Of a DNA stretch of 64,000 nt, positions 56,799 to 64,000 are shown piece by piece. The DNA comes from Dickeya aquatica (lineage in GTDB: Bacteria; Pseudomonadota; Gammaproteobacteria; Enterobacterales; Enterobacteriaceae). The stretch is taken from NCBI RefSeq assembly GCF_900095885.1, contig NZ_LT615367.1, positions 806,001 to 870,000 of the forward strand, given 5' to 3'. Each line of letters starts with the position of its first letter. The stretch's first letter is position 1. Under the pieces are notes generated by a model. That model did no database searches. It was not told the DNA's origin and saw only the letters and a list, made by a program, of their open reading frames with translations. The translations under genes and the position numbers were made by a program.

Positions 56799-58073
56799 AT
56801 GTCTCATGTTTTAATCGCTTCGGTGGCAACACCGGGGCACGTTTATCCCATGTTAACGATTGCGCGTCATTTGGTAACGCAAGGTCATCAGGTGACGCTG
56901 TTTAGCGGTGTACTGTTCCGTGAGCAGGCGCTGGCAGCCGGGTTAGGGTTCGTGGCGTTTGAACCCGAGATAGACTTTGATTACCGTTTTCTGGAGCGTC
57001 ATTTTCCCGAGCGCGCCATACTGCCGCCGGGACACGCCCAGATGGCGCTGGCGCTGCGTGGTTTTTTTTCCGGCCCTATCCCGGTGCTCGATAGACAGCT
57101 ACAGCAGATTCTGGCCCAGAATGCGATTGATGTGGTGATGGTCGGCAACTGTTTTTATGGCATTTTACCCTTGCTGGCGCGACGTTCACGCCCGCCGGTT
57201 ATTGGTATTGGGGTGACGCCGTTATCCTTTTCTACCCGAGATGCCATTTTTTATGGCCCGCGCATTCCGCCAGCGTTATTGCCGCCAGAGCTAACCCGCG
57301 AACAACTGATTGATGCACCAACCCGAGAGCTGATTGATGGGGTGAAGGCTGCGTTTGATAAGGCGATGGTGGCGTCAGGACAACAGCCGTTAGATAAACC
57401 GCATACCGATGCGCTAATCGGAGGGTGCGATCGTTTCTTGCAGCTCTCAACGACAGAGCTGGAGTATCCGCGTGATGATTTGCCACCCAGCGTGCGTTTT
57501 GTCGGCCCATTGCCACTGAATGTCAGTGATGTGGAGACTGATAACACCATGTGGCCTGGGCAAGATACGCGGCCACTGGTTATCGTGTCACAGGGCACGC
57601 TGGCGAATGTCGATTTACAACAATTGATAGGCCCAACGCTACGCGCGCTGGCCCATTTCCCGGTGCGGGTACTCGCCACAACGGGGGGGCGGTCGGTTGC
57701 GTCGCTGGCCGATTCCGTGCCGGAAAATGCCCGGGTATGCCGTTTTGTTTCCCTGGAGCATTGGCTTCCTCAGGCTGCGTTACTGATAACCAATGGCGGA
57801 TACGGTTCGCTAAATGCGGCGTTATCTCACGGGGTACCGTTGATTGTGGCAGGCACCGGGGAAGATAAATCAGAGACGGCGGCCCGGGTTGTGTTGGCGG
57901 GCTGTGGGCTTAATCTGGCGACCAGTACCCCGAGTGAGTCGCAAATTGCACAGGCTGTGCAACGTATCCTCGCTCATCCTATCTACACTCACCGGGCTCG
58001 CTGGATACAGGAAGATTGCGCTCGCCATGATGCACTGGCCGCCATTGCTCAAGAGGTGGCGGCATTGGGTTAA
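56799..58073 (+). CDS. GT1-family UDP-sugar glycosyltransferase
   Basis: A 424-residue cytosolic glycosyltransferase of the GT-B fold, similar to macrolide (MGT) and flavonoid-type UDP-glycosyltransferases. The N-terminal ATPGHVYPMLTIARHL and the C-terminal donor site (RFVSLEHWLPQAALLITNGGYGSLNAAL then GVPLIVAGTGEDK) are typical. The expected second His of the HCG motif is Asn in ITNGGYGS, as in part of the family. Acceptor substrate is not known. It stands alone, so it may glucosylate a xenobiotic, a plant phenolic or a metabolite. GGAG precedes the ATG. Confidence 0.8.
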   Translation: MSHVLIASVATPGHVYPMLTIARHLVTQGHQVTLFSGVLFREQALAAGLGFVAFEPEIDFDYRFLERHFPERAILPPGHAQMALALRGFFSGPIPVLDRQLQQILAQNAIDVVMVGNCFYGILPLLARRSRPPVIGIGVTPLSFSTRDAIFYGPRIPPALLPPELTREQLIDAPTRELIDGVKAAFDKAMVASGQQPLDKPHTDALIGGCDRFLQLSTTELEYPRDDLPPSVRFVGPLPLNVSDVETDNTMWPGQDTRPLVIVSQGTLANVDLQQLIGPTLRALAHFPVRVLATTGGRSVASLADSVPENARVCRFVSLEHWLPQAALLITNGGYGSLNAALSHGVPLIVAGTGEDKSETAARVVLAGCGLNLATSTPSESQIAQAVQRILAHPIYTHRARWIQEDCARHDALAAIAQEVAALG

Positions 58074-58122
58074 CGTGATTGGCTGATGTATGCGCAAGCC
58101 GTCGCCGTGATAACGGTGGCGG

Positions 58123-58449
58123 CTACGTCAGGTAGCTATCGGGTTGATATTGTGACTCATCTGACGATAAAGCCTGTGATTTATAAAGCGTACCGCGCAT
58201 CAACTTTTTGCGATCAAGGAGTGTATTGGTTTGCGGATCGTAATAACGGCTTGGCCATATTTCTTCAGGTTTTACCCCCAGAGCATGGGCGATTAGCCAT
58301 TCCCCTTTTGGCCAGGGGCGATAGAGGGCGTTTGCCAGCGTGGTAGAGCTTAGACCTGCTTGTCGTGATACCGCAGAGAGCGAGGTTCCTTTCTTCCTTA
58401 ATGCAGCAATAATATCGGCAGTATGCCAATCCGTTCTCCTTGATCGCAT
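58123..58449 (-). CDS. Nlp/SfsB-type winged-helix transcriptional regulator
   Basis: A 108-residue DNA-binding protein of the phage Ner/Nlp (SfsB) family. MRSRRTDWHTADIIAALRKKG leads to the helix-turn-helix SLSAVSRQAGLSSTTLANALYRPWPKGEWLIAHALG. PEEIWPSRYY marks the end of the domain. Family members regulate maltose genes in E. coli, but no such genes are nearby. Convergent with the glycosyltransferase gene. Confidence 0.85.
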   Translation of the reverse strand: MRSRRTDWHTADIIAALRKKGTSLSAVSRQAGLSSTTLANALYRPWPKGEWLIAHALGVKPEEIWPSRYYDPQTNTLLDRKKLMRGTLYKSQALSSDESQYQPDSYLT

Positions 58450-58725
58450 ATTCTATCCTCGGTAGCTATGGCTGGTTGCTATTTTTTGTGACAGGCTTTT
58501 ACTATTACACACTTTTATAGGTAAAAAATACTCTTGAATTAAATTTCATTTGATGATTTTGGCGATATGATGTTTTTGAAGTGAGTGAGCAGTAGTGTTT
58601 TATGTTGACTGTTTTTTTATGATTTATTTAAAGTGTTAAATTACGACTTGAATTAATTATCTTGATAATTATTTTGATTTGTTTTTTCTTGCACCAAATA
58701 CTTTATGCACAGGGTATCGTTTGCC
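58450..58725. other. Strongly AT-rich intergenic region
   Basis: A 276-base stretch dominated by A and T, with many T-tracts and no gene. It separates the divergent Nlp-type and LuxR-type regulators. The pattern is typical of H-NS-bound promoters, but no site can be assigned. Confidence 0.4.
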
Positions 58726-59403
58726 ATGACTGATTCGCAGACTTATCTTCGTTCGTTTATTCCCTTTCTGAATGGGTTAAATGAACCGTGGGGAATTAAA
58801 GACCTCAATTCCCGTCATGTTTATATGAATATGCCAGCATACGGTTACACCAATACCCCTGCCAGTTTCGATATTGAAGGGCGTTTTGATGAAGAGTTTC
58901 CAATAGCATGGGCGGAGTTATCTGATGAATTTATCGAACACGACCGCCGCACGGAAGCGTGTGCTGAACGCGTGACGGTGATTGAAACACACTATTGGTT
59001 TGGCAAATCCGAACTGTCTCCCTTTATCAGTGAAAAAATCCCTCTGTTTACACCTGAAAAAGAGTGCGTCGGTATTTTATGGAACGCCCGGCCAATGGGA
59101 ACGCTGTCTCCACTGATCCATATTCACAAGCGTAAGCCTTCAATATTGAAAACTGACGTAACAAGCCGCCTGTTTACCCGTGCTGAACTGGATACGTTAT
59201 TTCTGATGCTGCGTCGTTTTTCCAGTAAGGAAATTGCCCGCCAGTTCAACCTTTCCAGCCGTACCATCGAAAATAGAATCCAAAGTATGTACCAGAAAGC
59301 CGGGGTGAACTCGTTTAGCCAGTTTGAGGAGTTCTGTTATCAGCAGGGGTTGGACAGCTTTATTCCACAGTCGCTGCTGACGAAGGGAATTTTATTTATC
59401 TGA
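58726..59403 (+). CDS. PAS-LuxR type transcriptional regulator
   Basis: A 225-residue regulator. The N-terminal 120 residues look like a PAS sensor (PFLNGLNEPWGIKDLNSRHVYMN). The C-terminal LuxR helix-turn-helix is LFTRAELDTLFLMLRRFSSKEIARQF followed by LSSRTIENRIQSMYQKAGV. The ligand is unknown. It is 30 bases from, and probably co-transcribed with, the purine/cytosine-type permease, so it may control or respond to that substrate. I chose 58726 because AGGG lies upstream. The ATG at 58705 has none. Confidence 0.75.
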   Translation: MTDSQTYLRSFIPFLNGLNEPWGIKDLNSRHVYMNMPAYGYTNTPASFDIEGRFDEEFPIAWAELSDEFIEHDRRTEACAERVTVIETHYWFGKSELSPFISEKIPLFTPEKECVGILWNARPMGTLSPLIHIHKRKPSILKTDVTSRLFTRAELDTLFLMLRRFSSKEIARQFNLSSRTIENRIQSMYQKAGVNSFSQFEEFCYQQGLDSFIPQSLLTKGILFI

Positions 59404-59433
59404 CAAGAACCTCAATGACAAGGAAACGCTGTC

Positions 59434-60741
59434 ATGGCAAGTATTGATGATTATCCGGTTAGCCGGGTGCCGGATTCGGCCCGGTTGCCGTTTTTTAACG
59501 TAGCGCTGGTGCATATTGGTATGTTGACGGCATTGGATCAGTTCATGCTGGGCGCGGTACTCGGCCACGGGATGAGCTCTGGTGATGCGTTTTTGGCCAT
59601 TGCTATCGGCAGCGCCATTTTTGGTGTGGCTACGCTGGGGCTTGGATATGCCGGAATGAAAGAGGGGCTTTCCGGCAGTTTACTGGCGCGCTGGTGCGGT
59701 TTTGGCCGGTTGGGCGCGGTACTTATCGGTGCCATTATTGCCATCAGTTTGCTGGGATGGTTCGGTGTGCAGAATGCAGTGTTTGCCCGCTCACTGAATT
59801 ACGCACTGGGCGACCGGCTGGGGTTCGGCGTTGCCGCAACGCTTTCTGGCTGTGCGTTAACGCTGCTGGTCACGTTTGGTTTTCGCGCGCTGCGCTATAC
59901 CGCCAGAATTGCCGTGCCGCTGTTTATCATGGTGGTCGGTTATATTTCGGTGATGACATTGAGTGGCCATAGCCTTGCCGCATTGTGGCAAACAGCGGCT
60001 TCAGGTGAGGCGATTACGGTGAGTGCCGGGGCGACGATGGTGGTTGGCGGCTGTATTGTCGCAAGCCTCATCACACCGGATATGACGCGCTATTCCCGGC
60101 AGGGCAAGCATGTGATGTGGATAACTTTGCTGTCTATCATCATCGGCGAGTTCTTCGTCAACGGGCTGGCAATGTTGATTGCCCGGGCACTGAATACGGC
60201 GGATATCGTGACCATCATGTCACAGACCGCCGGGGGTATCGGGTTGATAACCGTGATTTTCTCCACGCTGCGAATTAATGACATTAACCTCTACTCCTCT
60301 TCGCTGGGTATTGCCAATGCTGTTGAAGGTATTACGGGTAAAAAGCTTCGTTATCAATCCATTACGCTATTGATTGGCCTGGTAGGCACGTTCCTGTCGG
60401 TGATAGGCATCTTAGACCGCTTTGTGGATTTTCTGACCTGGCTTGGCGTGTTTTTCCCGCCCATAATCGGGGTGATGCTGGTGGATTATTATCTGTTGCG
60501 CACCAGCCGTCGTTTGCTTGATGACAGCCGTCAGCAAGGAACATTGCCGGAGGAGAAGCAAACGCCCGCCATCGGCTGGATGGCTATCGTGGCAAGCCTG
60601 GTCGGCAGTGGTGTCGGCATTGTGATTGAGTGGGGGATCCCGGCGCTGAATTCTCTGCTCGCGGCCAGCGTGCTTTACGCGCTGTCAGGCCTCATGGCTC
60701 CGGCAAGAAAGGCAAACGCACCACGCACACAGGCGATATAG
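59434..60741 (+). CDS. NCS1-family nucleobase permease (CodB-like)
   Basis: A 435-residue inner-membrane transporter with about 12 helices of the purine-cytosine permease (NCS1) family. ALDQFMLGAVLGHGMSSGDAFL in helix 1 and GCIVASLITPDMTRYSRQGKH in helix 6 are typical of CodB-like proteins. No cytosine deaminase gene is next to it. Substrate could be cytosine, a purine or a related heterocycle. CAAGGAAA lies before the ATG. It follows the PAS-LuxR gene directly. Confidence 0.85.
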   Translation: MASIDDYPVSRVPDSARLPFFNVALVHIGMLTALDQFMLGAVLGHGMSSGDAFLAIAIGSAIFGVATLGLGYAGMKEGLSGSLLARWCGFGRLGAVLIGAIIAISLLGWFGVQNAVFARSLNYALGDRLGFGVAATLSGCALTLLVTFGFRALRYTARIAVPLFIMVVGYISVMTLSGHSLAALWQTAASGEAITVSAGATMVVGGCIVASLITPDMTRYSRQGKHVMWITLLSIIIGEFFVNGLAMLIARALNTADIVTIMSQTAGGIGLITVIFSTLRINDINLYSSSLGIANAVEGITGKKLRYQSITLLIGLVGTFLSVIGILDRFVDFLTWLGVFFPPIIGVMLVDYYLLRTSRRLLDDSRQQGTLPEEKQTPAIGWMAIVASLVGSGVGIVIEWGIPALNSLLAASVLYALSGLMAPARKANAPRTQAI

Positions 60742-60914
60742 CATCACACTCATAGCGGGGGGCAGAAAAGCGGCTTTCTACCGTGGACAGTAAGGTTATC
60801 CTGTCATCGTCAACATCGTCTGATATTATGGGTGCCATTCATTCTGGAGGCGTGTGCGACACGCCTCTTCGTTCTCTTGATGACACTGCGCTGAGTAATG
60901 TGAGGAAGCCACTG

Positions 60915-61814
60915 ATGACGCAAATTCAAAGCGGTATTTTGCTTGAGCATCGCCGTTTTGCCATTTTTATGGAGGCTATGGTACAGGGAGAATTTGATGC
61001 CATCCGCCAGGGGTGCAAAAAGTTTTGTCAGGCACTGACTGAGTTGCAGCAACGTTTCCCCGATGCCGGGCTGGGTGCGGTGATAGCGTTTGGCTATGAC
61101 GTCTGGCGTGAGCTTGACTGCGATAACAGCGCGGTGGAGTTGAAACCCTTTACGCCGTTGGGGAACGGTCTGGCCCCGGCAACGCAACGCGATATGTTGA
61201 TTCATATTCAATCGCTGCGCCACGACGTGAATTTCACTCTGGCGCAGGCGCTGCTGGCCGCCTTTGGTAACACCATCAATGTGGAAGAGGAAACCCACGG
61301 TTTTCGCTGGGTGGAAGACCGTGATCTGAGTGGTTTTGTCGATGGTACGGAAAACCCGCAGGGTGACGCGCGCCAGGCTGTTGCCATTATCCCCGAAGGC
61401 CAGCCAGGTGAAGGCGGCAGCTATGTGTTTGTGCAGCGCTGGGAACATAACCTGCGCCAGCTTAACCGCATGAGCGTGGAACAGCAGGAGCAGATGATTG
61501 GCCGCACCAAACAAGATAACGAAGAGCTTTCATCCGAGGTGCGGCCGGTAACGTCACACTTAAGCCGGGTTGACCTTAAAGAAGAGGGCAAGGGGCTGAA
61601 AATTTTGCGCCAGAGCCTGCCTTATGGCACTGCCAGCGGCAAACATGGCCTCTACTTTGCGGCCTACTGTGCCCGCCTTTACAACATTGAGCAGCAGTTA
61701 CTGAGCATGTTCGGTGACCGCGACGGCAAGCGTGATGACATGCTGCGTTTTACCCGCGCGGTGAGCGGCAGCTACTTTTTTGCCCCTTCTCTTACCCGTC
61801 TGTTATCGCTATAA
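60915..61814 (+). CDS. yfeX: Dyp-type heme peroxidase YfeX
   Basis: A 299-residue dye-decolourising peroxidase matching E. coli YfeX along its length. [23 protein letters not shown] holds the distal GxxDG motif with the catalytic Asp. SLRHDVNF and [16 protein letters not shown] are further family marks, and the proximal heme His lies in the latter. It acts in the cytosol on porphyrinogens or heme-related substrates. The start at 60915 follows GAGGAAG. The upstream in-frame extension of 44 residues is not conserved in style. Confidence 0.93.
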   Translation: MTQIQSGILLEHRRFAIFMEAMVQGEFDAIRQGCKKFCQALTELQQRFPDAGLGAVIAFGYDVWRELDCDNSAVELKPFTPLGNGLAPATQRDMLIHIQSLRHDVNFTLAQALLAAFGNTINVEEETHGFRWVEDRDLSGFVDGTENPQGDARQAVAIIPEGQPGEGGSYVFVQRWEHNLRQLNRMSVEQQEQMIGRTKQDNEELSSEVRPVTSHLSRVDLKEEGKGLKILRQSLPYGTASGKHGLYFAAYCARLYNIEQQLLSMFGDRDGKRDDMLRFTRAVSGSYFFAPSLTRLLSL

Positions 61815-61895
61815 CTGCAATAGATTTTTATTACTGTCAGGCACACGTTGTGGTGCCTGTTTTTTTGTGTGCGACAGGCGCACCGGGGAGAGCAT

Positions 61896-62777
61896 GTGAC
61901 CACACTCGAACACTGCGTTGGCAATACACCGCTGGTCAAATTGCAACGTTTGGCGTGCCATACCGGCAGCGACGTCTGGCTGAAACTTGAGGGCAATAAT
62001 CCGGCCGGTTCGATAAAAGATCGCGCAGCGCTGTCGATGATAACCCAGGCGGAGCGACGCGCAGAGATAGCGCCGGGTGACAGACTGATTGAAGCCACCA
62101 GCGGTAATACCGGCATTGCGCTGGCGATGGTTGCGGCAATGAAGGGCTATCGTTTACGCCTGCTGATGCCGGATAACATGAGCCTGGAGCGGCAGGCGGC
62201 TATGCGGGCTTACGGGGCTGAGCTGGTGCTGGTCAGTCAGCAGCAGGGCATGGAGGGTGCGCGCGATCTGGCGGCATCCATGGCCGAAGCAGGTGAGGGG
62301 AAATTGTTGGATCAGTTCAATAACCCCGATAACCCTCTGGCGCATTTCACCACGACCGGGCCGGAAATTTGGCGGCAGACCGGTGGACAAGTCAGCCATT
62401 TTGTTTCTTGTATGGGCACCACTGGTACCATAACCGGCGTGAGCCGTTACCTGAAACACCAGAATCCAGCGGTGTATACCGTTGGTTTGCAGCCGCAGGC
62501 CGGTAGCCAAATCCCCGGTATCCGGCGCTGGCAACCGGCCTACATGCCCGGTATTTTTCAGCCACAACTGGTTGACAGGATTATGGATATCTCACAGCAG
62601 GACGCGGAAACCACGTTGCGGCAACTGGCGCGTGAGGAAGGGATATTTTGCGGTGTCAGCTCCGGTGGGGCCGTTGCCGGGGCGCTGCGTATCGCGGCGG
62701 AGTTCCCCGGTAGTCGCGTGGTCACGGTGATATGTGACCGGGGCGATCGCTATCTGTCTACCGGGGTTTTTGGGTGA
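61896..62777 (+). CDS. cysM: Cysteine synthase B (O-acetylserine sulfhydrylase B)
   Basis: A 293-residue PLP enzyme. It makes cysteine, or S-sulfocysteine with thiosulfate, from O-acetylserine. TTLEHCVGNTPLVKLQRLA opens the protein. The PLP lysine lies in NPAGSIKDRAALSM, and IEATSGNTGIALA and GVSSGGAVAGALRIA bind substrate and phosphate. It ends ICDRGDRYLSTGVFG, about 10 residues shorter than E. coli CysM. It starts with GTG, since the overlapping ATG reads directly into TGA. GGGGAG lies five bases before. Confidence 0.94.
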   Translation: MTTLEHCVGNTPLVKLQRLACHTGSDVWLKLEGNNPAGSIKDRAALSMITQAERRAEIAPGDRLIEATSGNTGIALAMVAAMKGYRLRLLMPDNMSLERQAAMRAYGAELVLVSQQQGMEGARDLAASMAEAGEGKLLDQFNNPDNPLAHFTTTGPEIWRQTGGQVSHFVSCMGTTGTITGVSRYLKHQNPAVYTVGLQPQAGSQIPGIRRWQPAYMPGIFQPQLVDRIMDISQQDAETTLRQLAREEGIFCGVSSGGAVAGALRIAAEFPGSRVVTVICDRGDRYLSTGVFG

Positions 62778-62790
62778 AGATGGGGCGGGA

Positions 62791-64000
62791 TTACTCCCGC
62801 TCCAGCGCCTGAATCGGCTGCAAATGCGCCGCCCGACGGGCCGGGAAAAAACCGAAAATCACACCAATCAGGCTTGAGCAGATAAAGGCCACTATCACCG
62901 AATCGGCCGAATAGATAAACGTCACCTCGCTCAGGTGGCTTGCCAGTGCGCCCGCCAGCAGTGACAGCCCCACGCCCAAGACACCACCGCACAGGCATAC
63001 CAATACCGCTTCTATCAAAAATTGTTGCAGGATGTCGCTGGTGCGTGCTCCCACCGCCATGCGAACACCAATCTCCCGGGTACGTTCTGTGACCGACACC
63101 AGCATGATATTCATCACCCCGATCCCGCCAACGATGAGCGAAATCAGCGCAATGGCTGAAACCAGCAACGTCATGGTGGCGGTGGTCTGGCGAATCGTCT
63201 GACGGATGCTGTCAGTGTTCATAATGAAAAAGTCTTTATTGCCGTGCTGGCGGGTCAGGATCTCGGTTATACCTTGTTCTGCAATGCCAAGGTCGATGTT
63301 GTCATTGACGCGTACCGTAATGCTGCGCAGATATGACTGGCCGACCATTCGCCGCATGACCGTGGTGTAAGGTAGCCACACATTGAGGTTTTCATCACTG
63401 CCAAAACCTGATTGCTTGCGCGTAGCGACGCCCACTATCCGGCAGGGGAGCGAGCCTGCAAAGATGACCTGGCCTATCGGGTCTTCACCGGGGGCAAACA
63501 GGGTGTCGCGGGTGTTTTGGTCAATCACCGCCTCTTGAGCGAGCGGTGCAACACGGTGTGGTGAGAAACCCAGCCCTTCATTCAGGGTGTACCCTCGCAC
63601 GCTAAAAAATTGCTCGCCAACGCCACTGACACTGGCTGAAACCGCCTTGTTGCGGTAGCGCAGGGTTACCGAGGTGGCAACCGTGGGGGTGACACTGTGG
63701 ATGTAGGGTTGCTGTGCAATCGGGAGTAAGTCGCTGGATCGCAGTGTTTGCACCGCAGCAGAGCGCATATCACCAAACGCTTTACCAGGAAAAATCTCCA
63801 GTGTGCTGGTACCCATCGCACTAATACTGTTGAGCACTTGCTGTTGTGAGCCTTGCCCTAACGCCACCACTGATACCACCGAGGCAATACCGATAATGAT
63901 GCCGAGCATGGTCAGAAAAGTGCGCATCCGGCGGGCATTCATGGCCCGCAGCGCCATCTTAAAAGCGCTCTGTAGCCGTTCGTAGCCCTGATACCGTGCG
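62791..64000 (-). CDS. macB: Macrolide export ABC protein MacB, C-terminal permease part
   Basis: The frame is open from the right edge of the window to a stop at 62791, giving about 402 residues. It covers the MacB_PCD and FtsX permease part of Mac[25 protein letters not shown] is the first membrane helix. A periplasmic domain follows, then [31 protein letters not shown] and two further helices. The N-terminal ATPase lies beyond the window. MacB works with MacA and TolC to export macrolides, toxins or siderophores. It is convergent with cysM, with only 13 bases between the stops. Confidence 0.88.
   Translation of the reverse strand, partial: ARYQGYERLQSAFKMALRAMNARRMRTFLTMLGIIIGIASVVSVVALGQGSQQQVLNSISAMGTSTLEIFPGKAFGDMRSAAVQTLRSSDLLPIAQQPYIHSVTPTVATSVTLRYRNKAVSASVSGVGEQFFSVRGYTLNEGLGFSPHRVAPLAQEAVIDQNTRDTLFAPGEDPIGQVIFAGSLPCRIVGVATRKQSGFGSDENLNVWLPYTTVMRRMVGQSYLRSITVRVNDNIDLGIAEQGITEILTRQHGNKDFFIMNTDSIRQTIRQTTATMTLLVSAIALISLIVGGIGVMNIMLVSVTERTREIGVRMAVGARTSDILQQFLIEAVLVCLCGGVLGVGLSLLAGALASHLSEVTFIYSADSVIVAFICSSLIGVIFGFFPARRAAHLQPIQALERE

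Overview
The window is chromosomal DNA of a gammaproteobacterium of the order Enterobacterales, most likely a soft-rot plant pathogen of the Pectobacteriaceae (Dickeya-like). The core blocks smpB-ssrA, ratA-ratB, bamE, recN, nadK, grpE and hemF, ypeA, yfeY, yfeX, cysM have the content expected of this order. A complete ferredoxin-piracy (Fus) operon points to a plant-associated member. No organism name is given in the sequence, so the genus is an inference.

Layout. (1) 1-520: 5' part of an AAA/ABC-type ATPase gene running off the left edge. (2) 1209-10811: an eight-gene plus-strand operon for uptake and catabolism of inositol: iolG, an ABC sugar importer, a second Gfo/Idh dehydrogenase, iolC, iolE and iolB. 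No iolD or iolA is present. (3) 10876-13252: mltB and a nucleoside-recognition (Gate) membrane protein. (4) 13253-14452: a decayed stretch with a frameshifted zinc-ribbon gene, the remnant of an unrecognised gene and an AT-rich leader. (5) 14453-31923: sixteen plus-strand genes, tightly packed and often overlapping, visibly more AT-rich at their left half than the flanks. (6) 31924-34460: IS remnants, an IS5-type element and a P4-type integrase at the 3' end of ssrA. (7) 34461-46662: core genes ssrA, smpB, ratA, ratB, bamE, recN, nadK, grpE, mntH, nudK, maeB, yaiI and hemF. (8) 46862-64000: ypeA, the Fus operon with Fur-like sites, yfeY, a GT1 glycosyltransferase, an Nlp-type regulator, a PAS-LuxR regulator next to an NCS1 permease, yfeX, cysM and the permease part of macB.

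The most interesting part is block 5, which reads as a specialised-metabolite cluster delivered by an ssrA-integrating island. It holds the three-enzyme signature of bacterial hydrazine formation known from s56-p1 biosynthesis (Spb38, Spb39 and Spb40). These are a lysine N6-hydroxylase, an FAD amine oxidase of the DAO family, and a cupin fused to a methionyl-tRNA-synthetase-like domain. Around them lie two aldolase-fold enzymes, a HAD phosphatase-like protein, a mutarotase-like protein, an SDR with an unusual active site, a glutamine-dependent amide synthetase, an ARD-like cupin, a BBE-type flavin oxidase lacking the usual FAD-linking histidine, two ATP-grasp ligases, a cytosolic periplasmic-binding-fold protein, an MFS exporter and a GNAT acetyltransferase. 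My working model is that an N-N-bonded amino acid is made from N6-hydroxylysine and a second amino acid, tailored, joined by ATP-grasp/AsnB amide chemistry and exported. The product cannot be named from sequence, and I know of no described enterobacterial pathway with this gene set.

Regulatory signals that can be read directly include two LexA boxes before recN, a sigma-32 promoter before grpE, Fur-like palindromes before mntH and the Fus operon, and several intrinsic terminators.
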